64,000 nucleotides of DNA. Origin: Curtobacterium sp. GC_Cur_3. GTDB taxonomy: Bacteria; Actinomycetota; Actinomycetes; Actinomycetales; Microbacteriaceae. Under the pieces are notes generated by a model. The model saw only the letters and a list, made by a program, of their open reading frames with translations, did no database searches and had not been told where the DNA came from. Shown in pieces: positions 26,691-34,153 of the stretch (position 1 is its first letter; each line of letters starts with the position of its first letter). The DNA lies in the NCBI RefSeq assembly GCF_026544205.1, contig NZ_JALNUI010000010.1, forward strand, positions 1 through 64,000. Reading direction: 5' to 3'. The translations under genes and the position numbers were made by a program.

Positions 26691-26780
26691 CCACTGGTCG
26701 TTGCGAGCCAGGGCGACATTCGGGTTGCCGCTCTGCCTCGGGTCGTGAACGGGCCGGTCGAGTCTCTCGACCGGCCCGTT
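26691..26780 (+). ncRNA. Candidate small RNA, ~90 nt
   Basis: TAGGGT at 26679-26684 is the same -10 form as at accD and predicts a start near 26691. The transcript would fold into three hairpins: CTGG 26694-26697 with CCAG 26708-26711; GGCGAC 26712-26717 with GTTGCC 26724-26729; and the perfect 15-bp stem at 26748-26780. No start codon with a ribosome site lies inside. No Rfam family is recognised by eye. Confidence 0.4.
26748..26780 (+). terminator. Perfect 15-bp hairpin (3' end of the candidate small RNA)
   Basis: Arms 26748-26762 and 26766-26780 are fully complementary with a 3-nt TCT loop, followed by CCCCGTTTCC on the plus strand. The short T-run favours termination of plus-strand transcription, but it could also stop minus-strand transcripts. 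Confidence 0.65.
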
Positions 26781-26856
26781 CCCCGTTTCCGGGGGCGTTC
26801 GTGCCCCGCGGCCGTTCGTCGCGCGGTGGGCGCGTGTCCCCCTCGCAGCTCCCGCC

Positions 26857-27015
26857 CCGACTCGGAACGACACCGTCGCTGTCGTACGACCTCGACCTTG
26901 TCGTCCTGAGTCGGCGGCGCGCGTGCCAGGGCGCCCGACGAGGCGGAGCCGACCCGAGCCTCCAGGCCGTCGCGACACCGTCGCTGTCGTACGACGACGA
27001 CCATGTCGTCGCGAC
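26857..27015. repeat. Two-copy structured repeat (copies 26857-26914 and 26969-27015)
   Basis: A 23-bp identical stretch occurs at 26868-26890 and 26973-26995, 105 bp apart. In each copy it starts with a hairpin (ACGACA/TGTCGT in copy 1, CGACA/TGTCG in copy 2; 7-nt loop) and continues into a second hairpin whose sequence differs but still pairs (26886-26890 with 26900-26904; 26995-27001 with 27005-27011). Copy 1 also has a closing stem CCGACTC/GAGTCGG, and copy 2 a weaker GTCG/CGAC. Confidence 0.7.
26951..26973. repeat. Dispersed motif, intergenic copy
   Basis: These 23 nt are identical to 55614-55636 inside an oxidoreductase gene. The core CCGAGCCTCCAGGCCG is also in deoA at 39854-39869. 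This copy lies just before the second structured repeat. Confidence 0.8.
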
Positions 27016-27022
27016 TTCCGCG

Positions 27023-28078
27023 TCAGACGGTCTCGTGCCGGGGGATCTCGAGCCACACGGCGACGGCCGAGTCATCGTCGTCGTCCTCGTCGTCGAGCCC
27101 GGCACCGAGCGCCGCGGACTCGCTCGCGGCGAGGTCGAGCCGCAGCCCGACCACCGTGACGGCGGCCTCGGCACCCTCGGGGACCGTGCGGACGATGACG
27201 TTGTCGGCGTCGTGAGCCTGTCGCAGCGCGTCGGCGAGCTCGCTGTGGATGCGACGGAGGTCGTCGACCTCGAGCTCGTCGAGCCCGCCGTCGTCGTGGA
27301 GCTGCACCACGGCACCGCGCCGACGCAGCCGCATGACCTCGTCGCGCACGTCGTCGGAGAGCAGCGAACGGCCGCGGATCTCGTCGCGGATGGCCTGCTC
27401 GAGGTGCAGGCACTCGGTGCGCTCGTCGTCGGTCAGTCCACCGCACGAGTCGATGATCCGCTGCAGCATCGGCCGCGCCATCCGCGTGGTCTGGCTCAGG
27501 CGGAACTGCCGCTCGAAGACGTGGGCGTCCTGCGCCGCCTGCCAGTCGACGGTCTCCTGCTCGGCACGGATGAAGTCGCGCTGGATGCGGGTGGCCCGGT
27601 TCATCGCGGCGGTGAACGCCGTGGCGATGACGACCCACGAGACGCTGCCGAGCACCCCGAGGTCGCCGAGCGCCCCGATCCCCGCCCAGGACAGCGTGGT
27701 CACCGCGAGGACCAGCACACCGACCCAGGCGAACGGAGCGCGCTGCCGGACGACGAGGATGACCATGAGCGTGCCGACGGCGGCGACCCACCACGTGCCG
27801 TTGGCCTGCCCCGTCCCGGCGTCCGCGGGCGACACCGGAGCCGCGACGAGCGGCATCATGATCGCCGTCGCCAGCGAGAAGCACGCGGCCCACACCGGCA
27901 GCGCGGACCCACGGACGAACAGGGCCGTACCGGTCGCCGCGGCGTAGAGCACCATGCACGCGACGACGGGACCGACGTTCCCGACCCAGAACAGCGTCGT
28001 CGTCGCGAGGAGCAGGTGGTAGAGCGAGAACAGCGCGGCGAGCCCCGTCGCGACGCCCGCCGGGACCGAGACCTTCAC
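27023..28078 (-). CDS. Membrane protein, probable degenerate sensor-kinase partner
   Basis: This 351-residue protein starts at GTG 28078 in a GTGA overlap with the kinase gene. It has ~5 membrane helices in residues 10-165, then a helical segment (RDFIRAEQETVDWQAAQDAHVFERQFRL). A region follows in the place where a kinase ATPase domain would be, but clear N, G1 and G2 boxes are missing. Its arrangement parallels the neighbouring kinase, which suggests descent from a kinase and a role as heterodimer partner or regulator. The C-terminal tail has a DDEDDDDD run. It is the third gene of the response regulator-kinase-partner unit. Confidence 0.75.
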   Translation of the reverse strand: MKVSVPAGVATGLAALFSLYHLLLATTTLFWVGNVGPVVACMVLYAAATGTALFVRGSALPVWAACFSLATAIMMPLVAAPVSPADAGTGQANGTWWVAAVGTLMVILVVRQRAPFAWVGVLVLAVTTLSWAGIGALGDLGVLGSVSWVVIATAFTAAMNRATRIQRDFIRAEQETVDWQAAQDAHVFERQFRLSQTTRMARPMLQRIIDSCGGLTDDERTECLHLEQAIRDEIRGRSLLSDDVRDEVMRLRRRGAVVQLHDDGGLDELEVDDLRRIHSELADALRQAHDADNVIVRTVPEGAEAAVTVVGLRLDLAASESAALGAGLDDEDDDDDSAVAVWLEIPRHETV

Positions 28079-29301
28079 GCGCTCACCGCCGCAGGTGCCG
28101 GCCACGTGAGGACGATGCGCGTCCCACTCCCCGGTGCCGTCCGGATCTCGGCGAGGCCGCCGGCCGAGGCCACGCGCTCGATGATCGACCGCCGGACGCC
28201 CAGGCGCTCCGCGGGGATCGCGTCGACGTCGAAGCCGGAGCCGTCGTCGGCGACCTCGACCCGGACGACGGCACCCGCCACCTCGTCGACGGTGATCCAG
28301 CGCGAGACCCCGTCGCCGGCGTGCTGGACGCTGTTCACCGCCGCCTGCAGCGCGGCCGAGGCGATGGCGTCGGCCGCCGCCGCCGGCAGGGTGGTCTGCC
28401 CGAGCGGACCGCCGTCCACCCGGACCGGGGCCGCCAGGGACGCCACCGCGTCAGCGATCCGCACGCGGAGCTCGGGCAGGAGCACCGGGGGGACCTCACC
28501 GGGACCGTCGGCGGCCGCGGCGGCGAGGTGGTCGAGCGCGTTCCGTGCCATCCGGGCGGAGAGCGTCGTCGCCTCCGGGGTGTCGGCCCGGGCGGCGGAG
28601 AGCAGCGTCGTGAGGACGCTGTCGTGCACGATCGCGTCGACCTGCACACGCTCGACCTCGGTGGCGTGCTCGCGGATGGCGAGCGAGTACCGACGTACCG
28701 CGGTCGCCTGCGCCGAGTCGACCGACGCGGCGGCACGACGGAGCATCACGATGAGCACGAGGGCAGCCCCGCCGAGGATGCCGATGTTCACGCCCTCCAG
28801 CACGGCTTTCGTCACCCCGACGTCTCCCCCGCCCGGGCTCAGCCGGATGATGACGTACGCCACCGGCACGACGGCGTTGTAGATGGTCGCACGCCACGTG
28901 GCGAACCCCATGGCAGCGGCGATCGTGCCGATGTTGCACAGCCACCACGGCCACGGCGGCTGGTCCGGCGGGATCGACCCCACGACCGTGAACGGCCAGG
29001 CGACGAGCGCGACGAGGAACAGCACCGCGGTGGTGATCTGCGCGGGCTGGACCAGGCGCTGCACGAAGACGGAGGCCCCGACCAGGAAGAAGGCCGCGGC
29101 GAGCACCGACGGCACCACGACGCCCCATACCGGGTCGAGGTACGGCAGCTGCTCGGCCACGTGCATCGCGTTCGCGAGCCCGAACCCGATCGCGAAGACG
29201 GCGAGCAGGATCGCGAAGGCGCGCTCGACCGACGCCTGGGACACGGTCGCCCGGACGCTCCGCGCCGGGTCGGCACCGAACGGTGCGACCTCGTTCGTCA
29301 T
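28075..29301 (-). CDS. Membrane sensor histidine kinase (NarL-system type)
   Basis: This 408-residue protein has ~6 membrane helices in residues 20-215, then a dimerisation helix with VDAIVHDSVLTTLLSAAR, where His-Asp is the likely phospho-acceptor. The HATPase domain is recognisable by LQAAVNSVQHAG (N box), VEVADDGSGFDVDAI (G1) and APGSGTRIVLTW (G2). It should phosphorylate the LuxR-type regulator encoded just upstream. ATG 29301 is preferred to upstream in-frame starts because it begins at a short cytoplasmic N-terminus before helix 1. The signal is unknown. Confidence 0.88.
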   Translation of the reverse strand: MTNEVAPFGADPARSVRATVSQASVERAFAILLAVFAIGFGLANAMHVAEQLPYLDPVWGVVVPSVLAAAFFLVGASVFVQRLVQPAQITTAVLFLVALVAWPFTVVGSIPPDQPPWPWWLCNIGTIAAAMGFATWRATIYNAVVPVAYVIIRLSPGGGDVGVTKAVLEGVNIGILGGAALVLIVMLRRAAASVDSAQATAVRRYSLAIREHATEVERVQVDAIVHDSVLTTLLSAARADTPEATTLSARMARNALDHLAAAAADGPGEVPPVLLPELRVRIADAVASLAAPVRVDGGPLGQTTLPAAAADAIASAALQAAVNSVQHAGDGVSRWITVDEVAGAVVRVEVADDGSGFDVDAIPAERLGVRRSIIERVASAGGLAEIRTAPGSGTRIVLTWPAPAAVSA

Positions 29302-29315
29302 CGACGCGGACGCCG

Positions 29316-30032
29316 TCAGCGGTTGTCGGCGTCCGGGTCGACGCCGGAGTCGAGCCCCGGCAGGATGCCGTCCTCCACCGCGCGGCGGAGCAGGTCGACC
29401 TTCGTCGGGGCGGGGCGACCGACCTCGACGTACTTCACGCGGATGCGGTCGAGGTACTCGCGCGCGGTCGAGTAGCCGATGCCGAGCTGCTGCGCGGCGA
29501 GCTTGAGCGGCAGTCCCGATGCGTAGAGGTGCAGGATCTCCCGCTCGCGGCGGCCGAGCTGCGCCTTGGCGAAGTCCCGGTCCGCGTCGATGGCGCTCGC
29601 CCACTCGAGGTTGTTGAGCACGTCCCCGCGGGCGACGGTCGCGACGGCGGCCATCACGGTCTTCGTCGCTGACGACTTCGGGATGACCCCGGCGGCCCCT
29701 GCCGCCAGTGCTTCCCGGACGTTCGCGACGCGGTCGGCGATGCTGTGCACGAGGACAGCTGAACCGGTCCCCTGCACGCCCTTCACGTTCTCGGTCACCG
29801 TGGACCCGTCGCCGAGCGACAGGTCGAGCACGACGACGTCGACCTCACGCGAGTCGAGGTTCGCGATGTACTCGGGCACGCTGGCCGCGGTGAGCACGAC
29901 CTCGAAGCCCTCGTTCTGGCACGCTGCCTGGATCCCGAGCCGCACGGACTCGTGGTCGTCCACGATCGCGACGCGCACGGGCCTCGTGCTCACGTCGGTC
30001 GTTCCTGCTGTGGTGATGGTGTCTGCAGCCAC
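29316..30032 (-). CDS. LuxR/NarL-family response regulator
   Basis: This 238-residue protein starts at GTG 30032 with GAGAGG upstream. The receiver domain has the acidic pair Asp25-Asp26 (VAIVDDHESV), phospho-acceptor Asp70 (VVVLDLSLGDG), Ser97 and Lys119 (GVIPKSS), so it is intact. The LuxR-type DNA-binding domain lies at about 155-215 (LGRREREILHLYASGLPLK, STAREYLDRIRVKY). It is first in the three-gene unit, 14 nt before the kinase. Targets are unknown. Confidence 0.92.
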   Translation of the reverse strand: MAADTITTAGTTDVSTRPVRVAIVDDHESVRLGIQAACQNEGFEVVLTAASVPEYIANLDSREVDVVVLDLSLGDGSTVTENVKGVQGTGSAVLVHSIADRVANVREALAAGAAGVIPKSSATKTVMAAVATVARGDVLNNLEWASAIDADRDFAKAQLGRREREILHLYASGLPLKLAAQQLGIGYSTAREYLDRIRVKYVEVGRPAPTKVDLLRRAVEDGILPGLDSGVDPDADNR

Positions 30033-30138
30033 GATGCCCTCTCATCCGATGACACCCGGCCCCTGAAACCGAGTTGCCAACGACGACCAGGATACCCAGG
30101 TCGGACCCAGGTTCAGATGTCGCCACACACAGTGTGCG

Positions 30139-31398
30139 CTACGCGACCGGGACCAGCCGCGCCACGGCCTCCATGTGGTGCGTGTGCGGGAAGAGATCGA
30201 AGGCGCGGAGGGCCTCGAGACGGTACCCGAGGTCGGCGAACGTGGCCACGTCGCGGGCCAGTGCGACGGGGTCGCAGGCGACGTAGACGACCTGCGCGGG
30301 CTGCAGCGCGGCGATCTGCACGGCGACCTCGCGACCGGCGCCGGAGCGCGGCGGGTCGAGCACGACGGTGCCGGCACGGTAGCGGTCGAGCTCGCTGCGC
30401 GACGCCGTCTGCACGGTGCGGGCGAGCCAGCGGTCGACGCGCCCGGGCTCGGCGCGGGCCCCGATCCACTCCGCGAGGTTCTCCTGCGCGTGCTCGGTCG
30501 CCCGACCGGCGCTCTCGACGCTGGTCAGACGGGCCTTCGGGCCGACGAGGTCACCGACGGCCGCCGCGAGCAGGCCGACGCCGCCGTAGAGGTCGAGGTG
30601 GATGCCGTCGGCGTCGAGGCGGTCACGGTCGACGAGGTCCTGGACGGCCTCGGTCAGCACGGCAGCGGCGGCGCGGTGGACCTGCCAGAAGCCGGTGTCG
30701 TCGACGGTGAAGGTCCGGTTCCCGACGACCTCGGTGACGGCGGTCGGTGCCTGCTCGTCGACGACGAGGCGTGCGCCCTCGGAGCCGCTCGGCGCGAGGA
30801 CGTCGAGGACCGACGCACCGGGCATGGCCCCGCGGGCGAGCGGGGCGCTCTCCTGCACGGTGGCCGTCGCGAGCGGCAGCCCCGTCACGGGGACGACCGT
30901 GTGCGAGCGGGCGGCGAAGGGACCGGCGGTGCCGTCCTCGTCGACGTGCAGCCGGACGCGGGTGCGCCAGCCGAGGCCGTTGGCGGCGTCGTCGCCGGGT
31001 GCGGCCTCGACGACGACGTCCCGGCCGAGGACCTCCGTCAGGTCGACGTGGGCGAACCGCGAGAAGGAGTCGAGGAGCACGTCGTGCTTCAGGGTGCGCT
31101 GGTGGGCGAGGGCGATGTGGCCGAACTCCGCACCACCGGGTCGCTCGGCGGGGTCACGGTCGAGCGCGGCCTCGGGCCAGACGTGGTCCACCCGGTGCTC
31201 GCTCGGCGTCGTCACGCTGACGGTGTCCGCGCGCCAGAACGACTTCTTCCGGTCCTCGGTCACGCGGGCGACGACGGTCTCCCCCGGGATCGCGTCCGAG
31301 ACGAACACCACGCGCCCCTCGTGCCGTGCCACCGAGATGCCGCCGTGGGCGATCCCGGTGACGTCGAGTTCGAGCAGCGTTCCGACGGATTCACCCAT
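30139..31398 (-). CDS. TRAM-domain class I methyltransferase (TrmA/RumA family)
   Basis: The 419-residue protein begins with a TRAM RNA-binding domain (GTLLELDVTGIAHGGISVAR). It ends with the methyltransferase fold: DLYGGVGLLAAAV (SAM loop), VVLDPPRSGAGREV and YVACDPVALARD, whose Cys is the nucleophile that attacks uridine C6. This predicts m5U formation in tRNA or 23S rRNA. It is the only Cys in the protein, so the N-terminal Fe-S cluster of E. coli RumA is absent. The start is ATG 31398, only 14 nt from the divergent maf start. Confidence 0.9.
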   Translation of the reverse strand: MGESVGTLLELDVTGIAHGGISVARHEGRVVFVSDAIPGETVVARVTEDRKKSFWRADTVSVTTPSEHRVDHVWPEAALDRDPAERPGGAEFGHIALAHQRTLKHDVLLDSFSRFAHVDLTEVLGRDVVVEAAPGDDAANGLGWRTRVRLHVDEDGTAGPFAARSHTVVPVTGLPLATATVQESAPLARGAMPGASVLDVLAPSGSEGARLVVDEQAPTAVTEVVGNRTFTVDDTGFWQVHRAAAAVLTEAVQDLVDRDRLDADGIHLDLYGGVGLLAAAVGDLVGPKARLTSVESAGRATEHAQENLAEWIGARAEPGRVDRWLARTVQTASRSELDRYRAGTVVLDPPRSGAGREVAVQIAALQPAQVVYVACDPVALARDVATFADLGYRLEALRAFDLFPHTHHMEAVARLVPVA

Positions 31399-31412
31399 GG
31401 TTCGATGTTCCC

Positions 31413-32201
31413 ATGCGTCTGTACCTCGCGAGTACCTCCCCCGCCCGCCGAGCACTCCTCGCCCAGTCCGGGATCGAGCCGGTGCTCGTCGCACCCGGGG
31501 TCGACGAGGACGCCGCGGCCGCTGCTGCCCGCGACGCGCTCGGCCGCGAGCTCACCGGTCCTGAGCTCGTCGCGCTCCTCGCCGTCGCCAAGGCCGACGC
31601 GGTCGCCGACGCGGCGGTCGCCGGCTCCCCGGTGGACGGCTTCGTCTTCGGTGGCGACTCCGCGTTCGAGGTCGACGGGCGCCTGTACGGCAAGCCCCAC
31701 GACCCGGAGGTGGCCCGGGAGCGCTGGCGGCAGATGCTCGCCGCCGGCGGCGGCACGCTGTGGAGCGGCCACTGCGTCGTCGACCGGCGACGCGGTCTTG
31801 AAGGCACCATGGACGGGCCGGGAGGGTCGGGGCGGGCCCGCACCGAGCCTCCAGTCCGGGACGTGGCCGGCCCCGTGTCCGCGCTGGGTCCCGTGGCGTC
31901 GCTCGGTCCCGTCGCCCCGGGCGGGTCGGCACTCGTCGTGGACGGTGACCACGTGGTCGCCGTGGACAGCGCGGTGCTGACCTTCGCCGACGACGTGTCC
32001 CCGGAGGAGATCGACGCGTACGTGGCGACGGGTGAGCCCCTCGAGGTCGCGGGGGCGTTCACCATCGACGGACGAGCGGCGGCGTACATCACGCGCATCG
32101 ACGGCGCGCCGTCGGCCGTGGTCGGACTGTCGCTCCCGGTGCTCCGGTCGATGCTGCTGCGGGGCTTCGGGGTCTCCTGGCACGACTTCTGGGCACTGTA
32201 G
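31413..32201 (+). CDS. maf: Maf-family nucleotide pyrophosphatase with internal insertion
   Basis: This 262-residue protein begins MRLYLASTSPARRALLAQSG, the Maf signature. DSAFEVDGRLYGKP contains the catalytic-loop Asp and Lys, and LEVAGAFTIDG and VVGLSLPVL are conserved. Family members hydrolyse non-canonical or modified nucleoside triphosphates. Typical length is ~200-220; here residues ~126-172 are an added Gly/Pro/Arg-rich segment between WSGHCVVD and the last third. The segment carries the dispersed 19-nt motif (residues 143-149) and a short LGPV tandem repeat. Reading frame is kept, so the protein may still be functional. Confidence 0.9.
   Translation: MRLYLASTSPARRALLAQSGIEPVLVAPGVDEDAAAAAARDALGRELTGPELVALLAVAKADAVADAAVAGSPVDGFVFGGDSAFEVDGRLYGKPHDPEVARERWRQMLAAGGGTLWSGHCVVDRRRGLEGTMDGPGGSGRARTEPPVRDVAGPVSALGPVASLGPVAPGGSALVVDGDHVVAVDSAVLTFADDVSPEEIDAYVATGEPLEVAGAFTIDGRAAAYITRIDGAPSAVVGLSLPVLRSMLLRGFGVSWHDFWAL
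31840..31858. repeat. Dispersed motif, copy inside maf
   Basis: GCACCGAGCCTCCAGTCCG differs at one position from the deoA copy (39851-39869) and at one from 58956-58974, half of a terminator palindrome. It is read here as RTEPPVR on the plus strand. Confidence 0.8.
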
Positions 32202-32266
32202 ACATCCGCCTGCTTTTCCGGTGCTTTGTTGTGGATGCCGCTCAATTCCGTCTGCGCCTCCGCGAA

Positions 32267-32272
32267 TACGCT
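32267..32272 (+). promoter_or_regulatory. Candidate -10 (TACGCT) for a near-leaderless BC-BCCP mRNA
   Basis: TACGCT is followed by 8 nt and then ATG 32281, with no Shine-Dalgarno sequence in the gap. The surrounding 80 bp are less GC-rich than the genes on both sides. Confidence 0.4.
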
Positions 32273-32280
32273 GATGTGTC

Positions 32281-34056
32281 ATGCCCCGTATCAGCAAGGT
32301 CCTCATCGCGAACCGCGGCGAGATCGCCGTCCGCATCATCCGTGCGGCCCGCGATGCTGGCAAGGCCTCGGTCGCGGTCTACGCCGACCAGGACCGTGAC
32401 GCGCTCCACGCCCGCCTCGCCGACGAGGCCTACGCGCTGAACGGCACCACGAGTGCCGACACGTACCTGGTCATCGACAAGATCATGTCCGTCGCCCGAC
32501 GGTCCGGCGCCGACGCCGTGCACCCGGGCTACGGCTTCCTCGCCGAGAACGCCGACTTCGCCCGCGCCGTGCTCGACGCCGGGCTGGTCTGGATCGGCCC
32601 GTCGCCCGAGTCCATCGAGCGCCTCGGCGACAAGGTCTCCGCGCGCCACGTCGCCGAGAAGGTCGGCGCGCCGCTCGCCCCCGGGACCATCGAGCCCGTG
32701 CAGGACGTCTCCGAGGTCGTCGCGTTCGCCGACGAGGTCGGGCTGCCCGTCGCGATCAAGGCCGCGTTCGGCGGCGGCGGTCGTGGGCTCAAGGTCGCGC
32801 GGGACCGTGCGTCCATCCCCGAGCTGTTCGAGTCCGCCACGCGCGAGGCCATCGCCGCCTTCGGTCGCGGCGAGTGCTTCGTCGAGAAGTACCTCGACAA
32901 GCCGCGGCACGTCGAGACCCAGTGCCTGGCCGACGCGCACGGCAACGTCGTCGTCGTGTCCACGCGCGACTGCTCGCTGCAGCGTCGGCACCAGAAGCTC
33001 GTCGAGGAGGCCCCCGCGCCGTACCTCACCGAGGCACAGCAGGAGCTGCTCTACAGCTCCTCGAAGGCGATCCTCCGCGAGGTCGGCTACGTCGGCGCCG
33101 GCACCTGCGAGTTCCTCATCGGGGCCGACGGCACCGTGTCGTTCCTCGAGGTCAACACCCGCCTGCAGGTCGAGCACTGCGTGTCCGAGGAGGTCACCGG
33201 CATCGACCTGGTCCGCGAGCAGTTCCGCATCGCCGAGGGCGGCGTGCTCGACTACGCCGACCCGACGCCGCGCGGACACTCGTTCGAGTTCCGCATCAAC
33301 GGCGAGGACGCCGGCCGCAACTTCTTCCCCGCACCCGGCCCCGTGCACGTGTTCAACGCGCCGTCCGGCCCCGGTGTCCGCGTCGACTCGGGCGTCGTGT
33401 CCGGCGACGTCGTCTCCGGGTCGTTCGACTCCATGCTCGCGAAGCTCATCGTCACCGGCGCCACCCGCACCGAGGCCCTGGAGCGCGCACGTCGGGCACT
33501 CGCCGAGTTCGAGGTCACCGGGCTGCCCACCGTGCTGCCCTTCCACCGTGCGGTCGTCTCGGACCCGGCGTTCGCGACGGCTGACGACGAGCCGTTCAGC
33601 ATCTACACGCAGTGGATCGAGACCGACTTCGTCAACGACATCCCGCCGTGGAGCGGCTCCCCCGAGGAGCTGCCGACGCCCGGTGACCGCGACACCGTCG
33701 TGGTCGAGGTCCAGGGGAAGCGCATCGAGGTCACGATGCCCGCGATCGTCGGTGGCGCCGCCGCGGCTGGCCGTCGTCCGGCCGGTCCGTCCGCTCCCCC
33801 TCGTCGTCGCTCCTCGGGTGTGAAGGGCGGGCGCGTCGCGTCGGGGTCGTCCGTGACGTCGCCGATGCAGGCCACCGTGGTGAAGCTCGCGGTCGCCGAG
33901 GGTGACACCGTGGTGAAGGGCGACCTGCTCGTCGTGCTCGAGGCCATGAAGATGGAACAGCCCGTGCAGGCCCACAAGGACGGCGTCGTCACGGCGCTCG
34001 ACGCCCCCGTCGGCCAGACGATCTCGTCCGGCCACGTCCTGCTCGAGCTCGCGTAG
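32281..34056 (+). CDS. accBC: Acyl-CoA carboxylase alpha subunit (biotin carboxylase + BCCP)
   Basis: This 591-residue fusion begins [20 protein letters not shown]. The ATP-grasp biotin carboxylase domain (~1-450) has [47 protein letters not shown] and [13 protein letters not shown] Pro/Arg-rich linker (~490-520) leads to the C-terminal biotinyl domain with the biotin-accepting Lys in [10 protein letters not shown]. It pairs with the AccD and AccE encoded at 24569-26433, and BirA (23646) probably biotinylates it. It supplies malonyl- and/or methylmalonyl-CoA. Confidence 0.96.
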   Translation: MPRISKVLIANRGEIAVRIIRAARDAGKASVAVYADQDRDALHARLADEAYALNGTTSADTYLVIDKIMSVARRSGADAVHPGYGFLAENADFARAVLDAGLVWIGPSPESIERLGDKVSARHVAEKVGAPLAPGTIEPVQDVSEVVAFADEVGLPVAIKAAFGGGGRGLKVARDRASIPELFESATREAIAAFGRGECFVEKYLDKPRHVETQCLADAHGNVVVVSTRDCSLQRRHQKLVEEAPAPYLTEAQQELLYSSSKAILREVGYVGAGTCEFLIGADGTVSFLEVNTRLQVEHCVSEEVTGIDLVREQFRIAEGGVLDYADPTPRGHSFEFRINGEDAGRNFFPAPGPVHVFNAPSGPGVRVDSGVVSGDVVSGSFDSMLAKLIVTGATRTEALERARRALAEFEVTGLPTVLPFHRAVVSDPAFATADDEPFSIYTQWIETDFVNDIPPWSGSPEELPTPGDRDTVVVEVQGKRIEVTMPAIVGGAAAAGRRPAGPSAPPRRRSSGVKGGRVASGSSVTSPMQATVVKLAVAEGDTVVKGDLLVVLEAMKMEQPVQAHKDGVVTALDAPVGQTISSGHVLLELA

Positions 34057-34105
34057 GGCGGGCGGGCTCCCTCGCGGCGCCGTCCGGATCGCACTGCACC
34101 ACGCG

Positions 34106-34145
34106 ACGGACACTGCACCGCGCGATCGTGTGGTGCAGTGTCCGT
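34106..34145. terminator. Hairpin terminator between convergent genes
   Basis: ACGGACACTGCACC at 34106-34119 pairs perfectly with 34132-34145 (14 bp, 12-nt loop). On the plus strand TTTC follows. It can end both the BC-BCCP gene and the opposing nuclease-like gene. Confidence 0.75.
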
Positions 34146-34153
34146 TTCGCAGT

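Larger units (their letters stand above)
26434..27022. other. 589-bp gene-free region between accE and a two-component locus
   Basis: Both flanking genes converge on this stretch. It holds, from left to right: a short CCCCCGGGGG palindrome near 26446 that may end accE transcription; a less GC-rich part (26575-26690) without a convincing reading frame; a candidate small RNA with a perfect hairpin end; and a two-copy structured repeat with a copy of the dispersed 19-nt motif between its hairpins. Short frames in both strands have no ribosome site and no family resemblance that I can see. Confidence 0.7.

Noticed and set aside
26434..27022. tRNA, 6S-type RNA or riboswitch in the large gene-free gap.
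   Set aside because: No GGTTCGA-type T-loop, no 6S-like bubble and no recognised aptamer could be found; only a generic small-RNA candidate remains.
31801..31930. Maf gene as a frameshifted pseudogene because of its length.
   Set aside because: The frame is continuous and all family motifs before and after the insertion are present.
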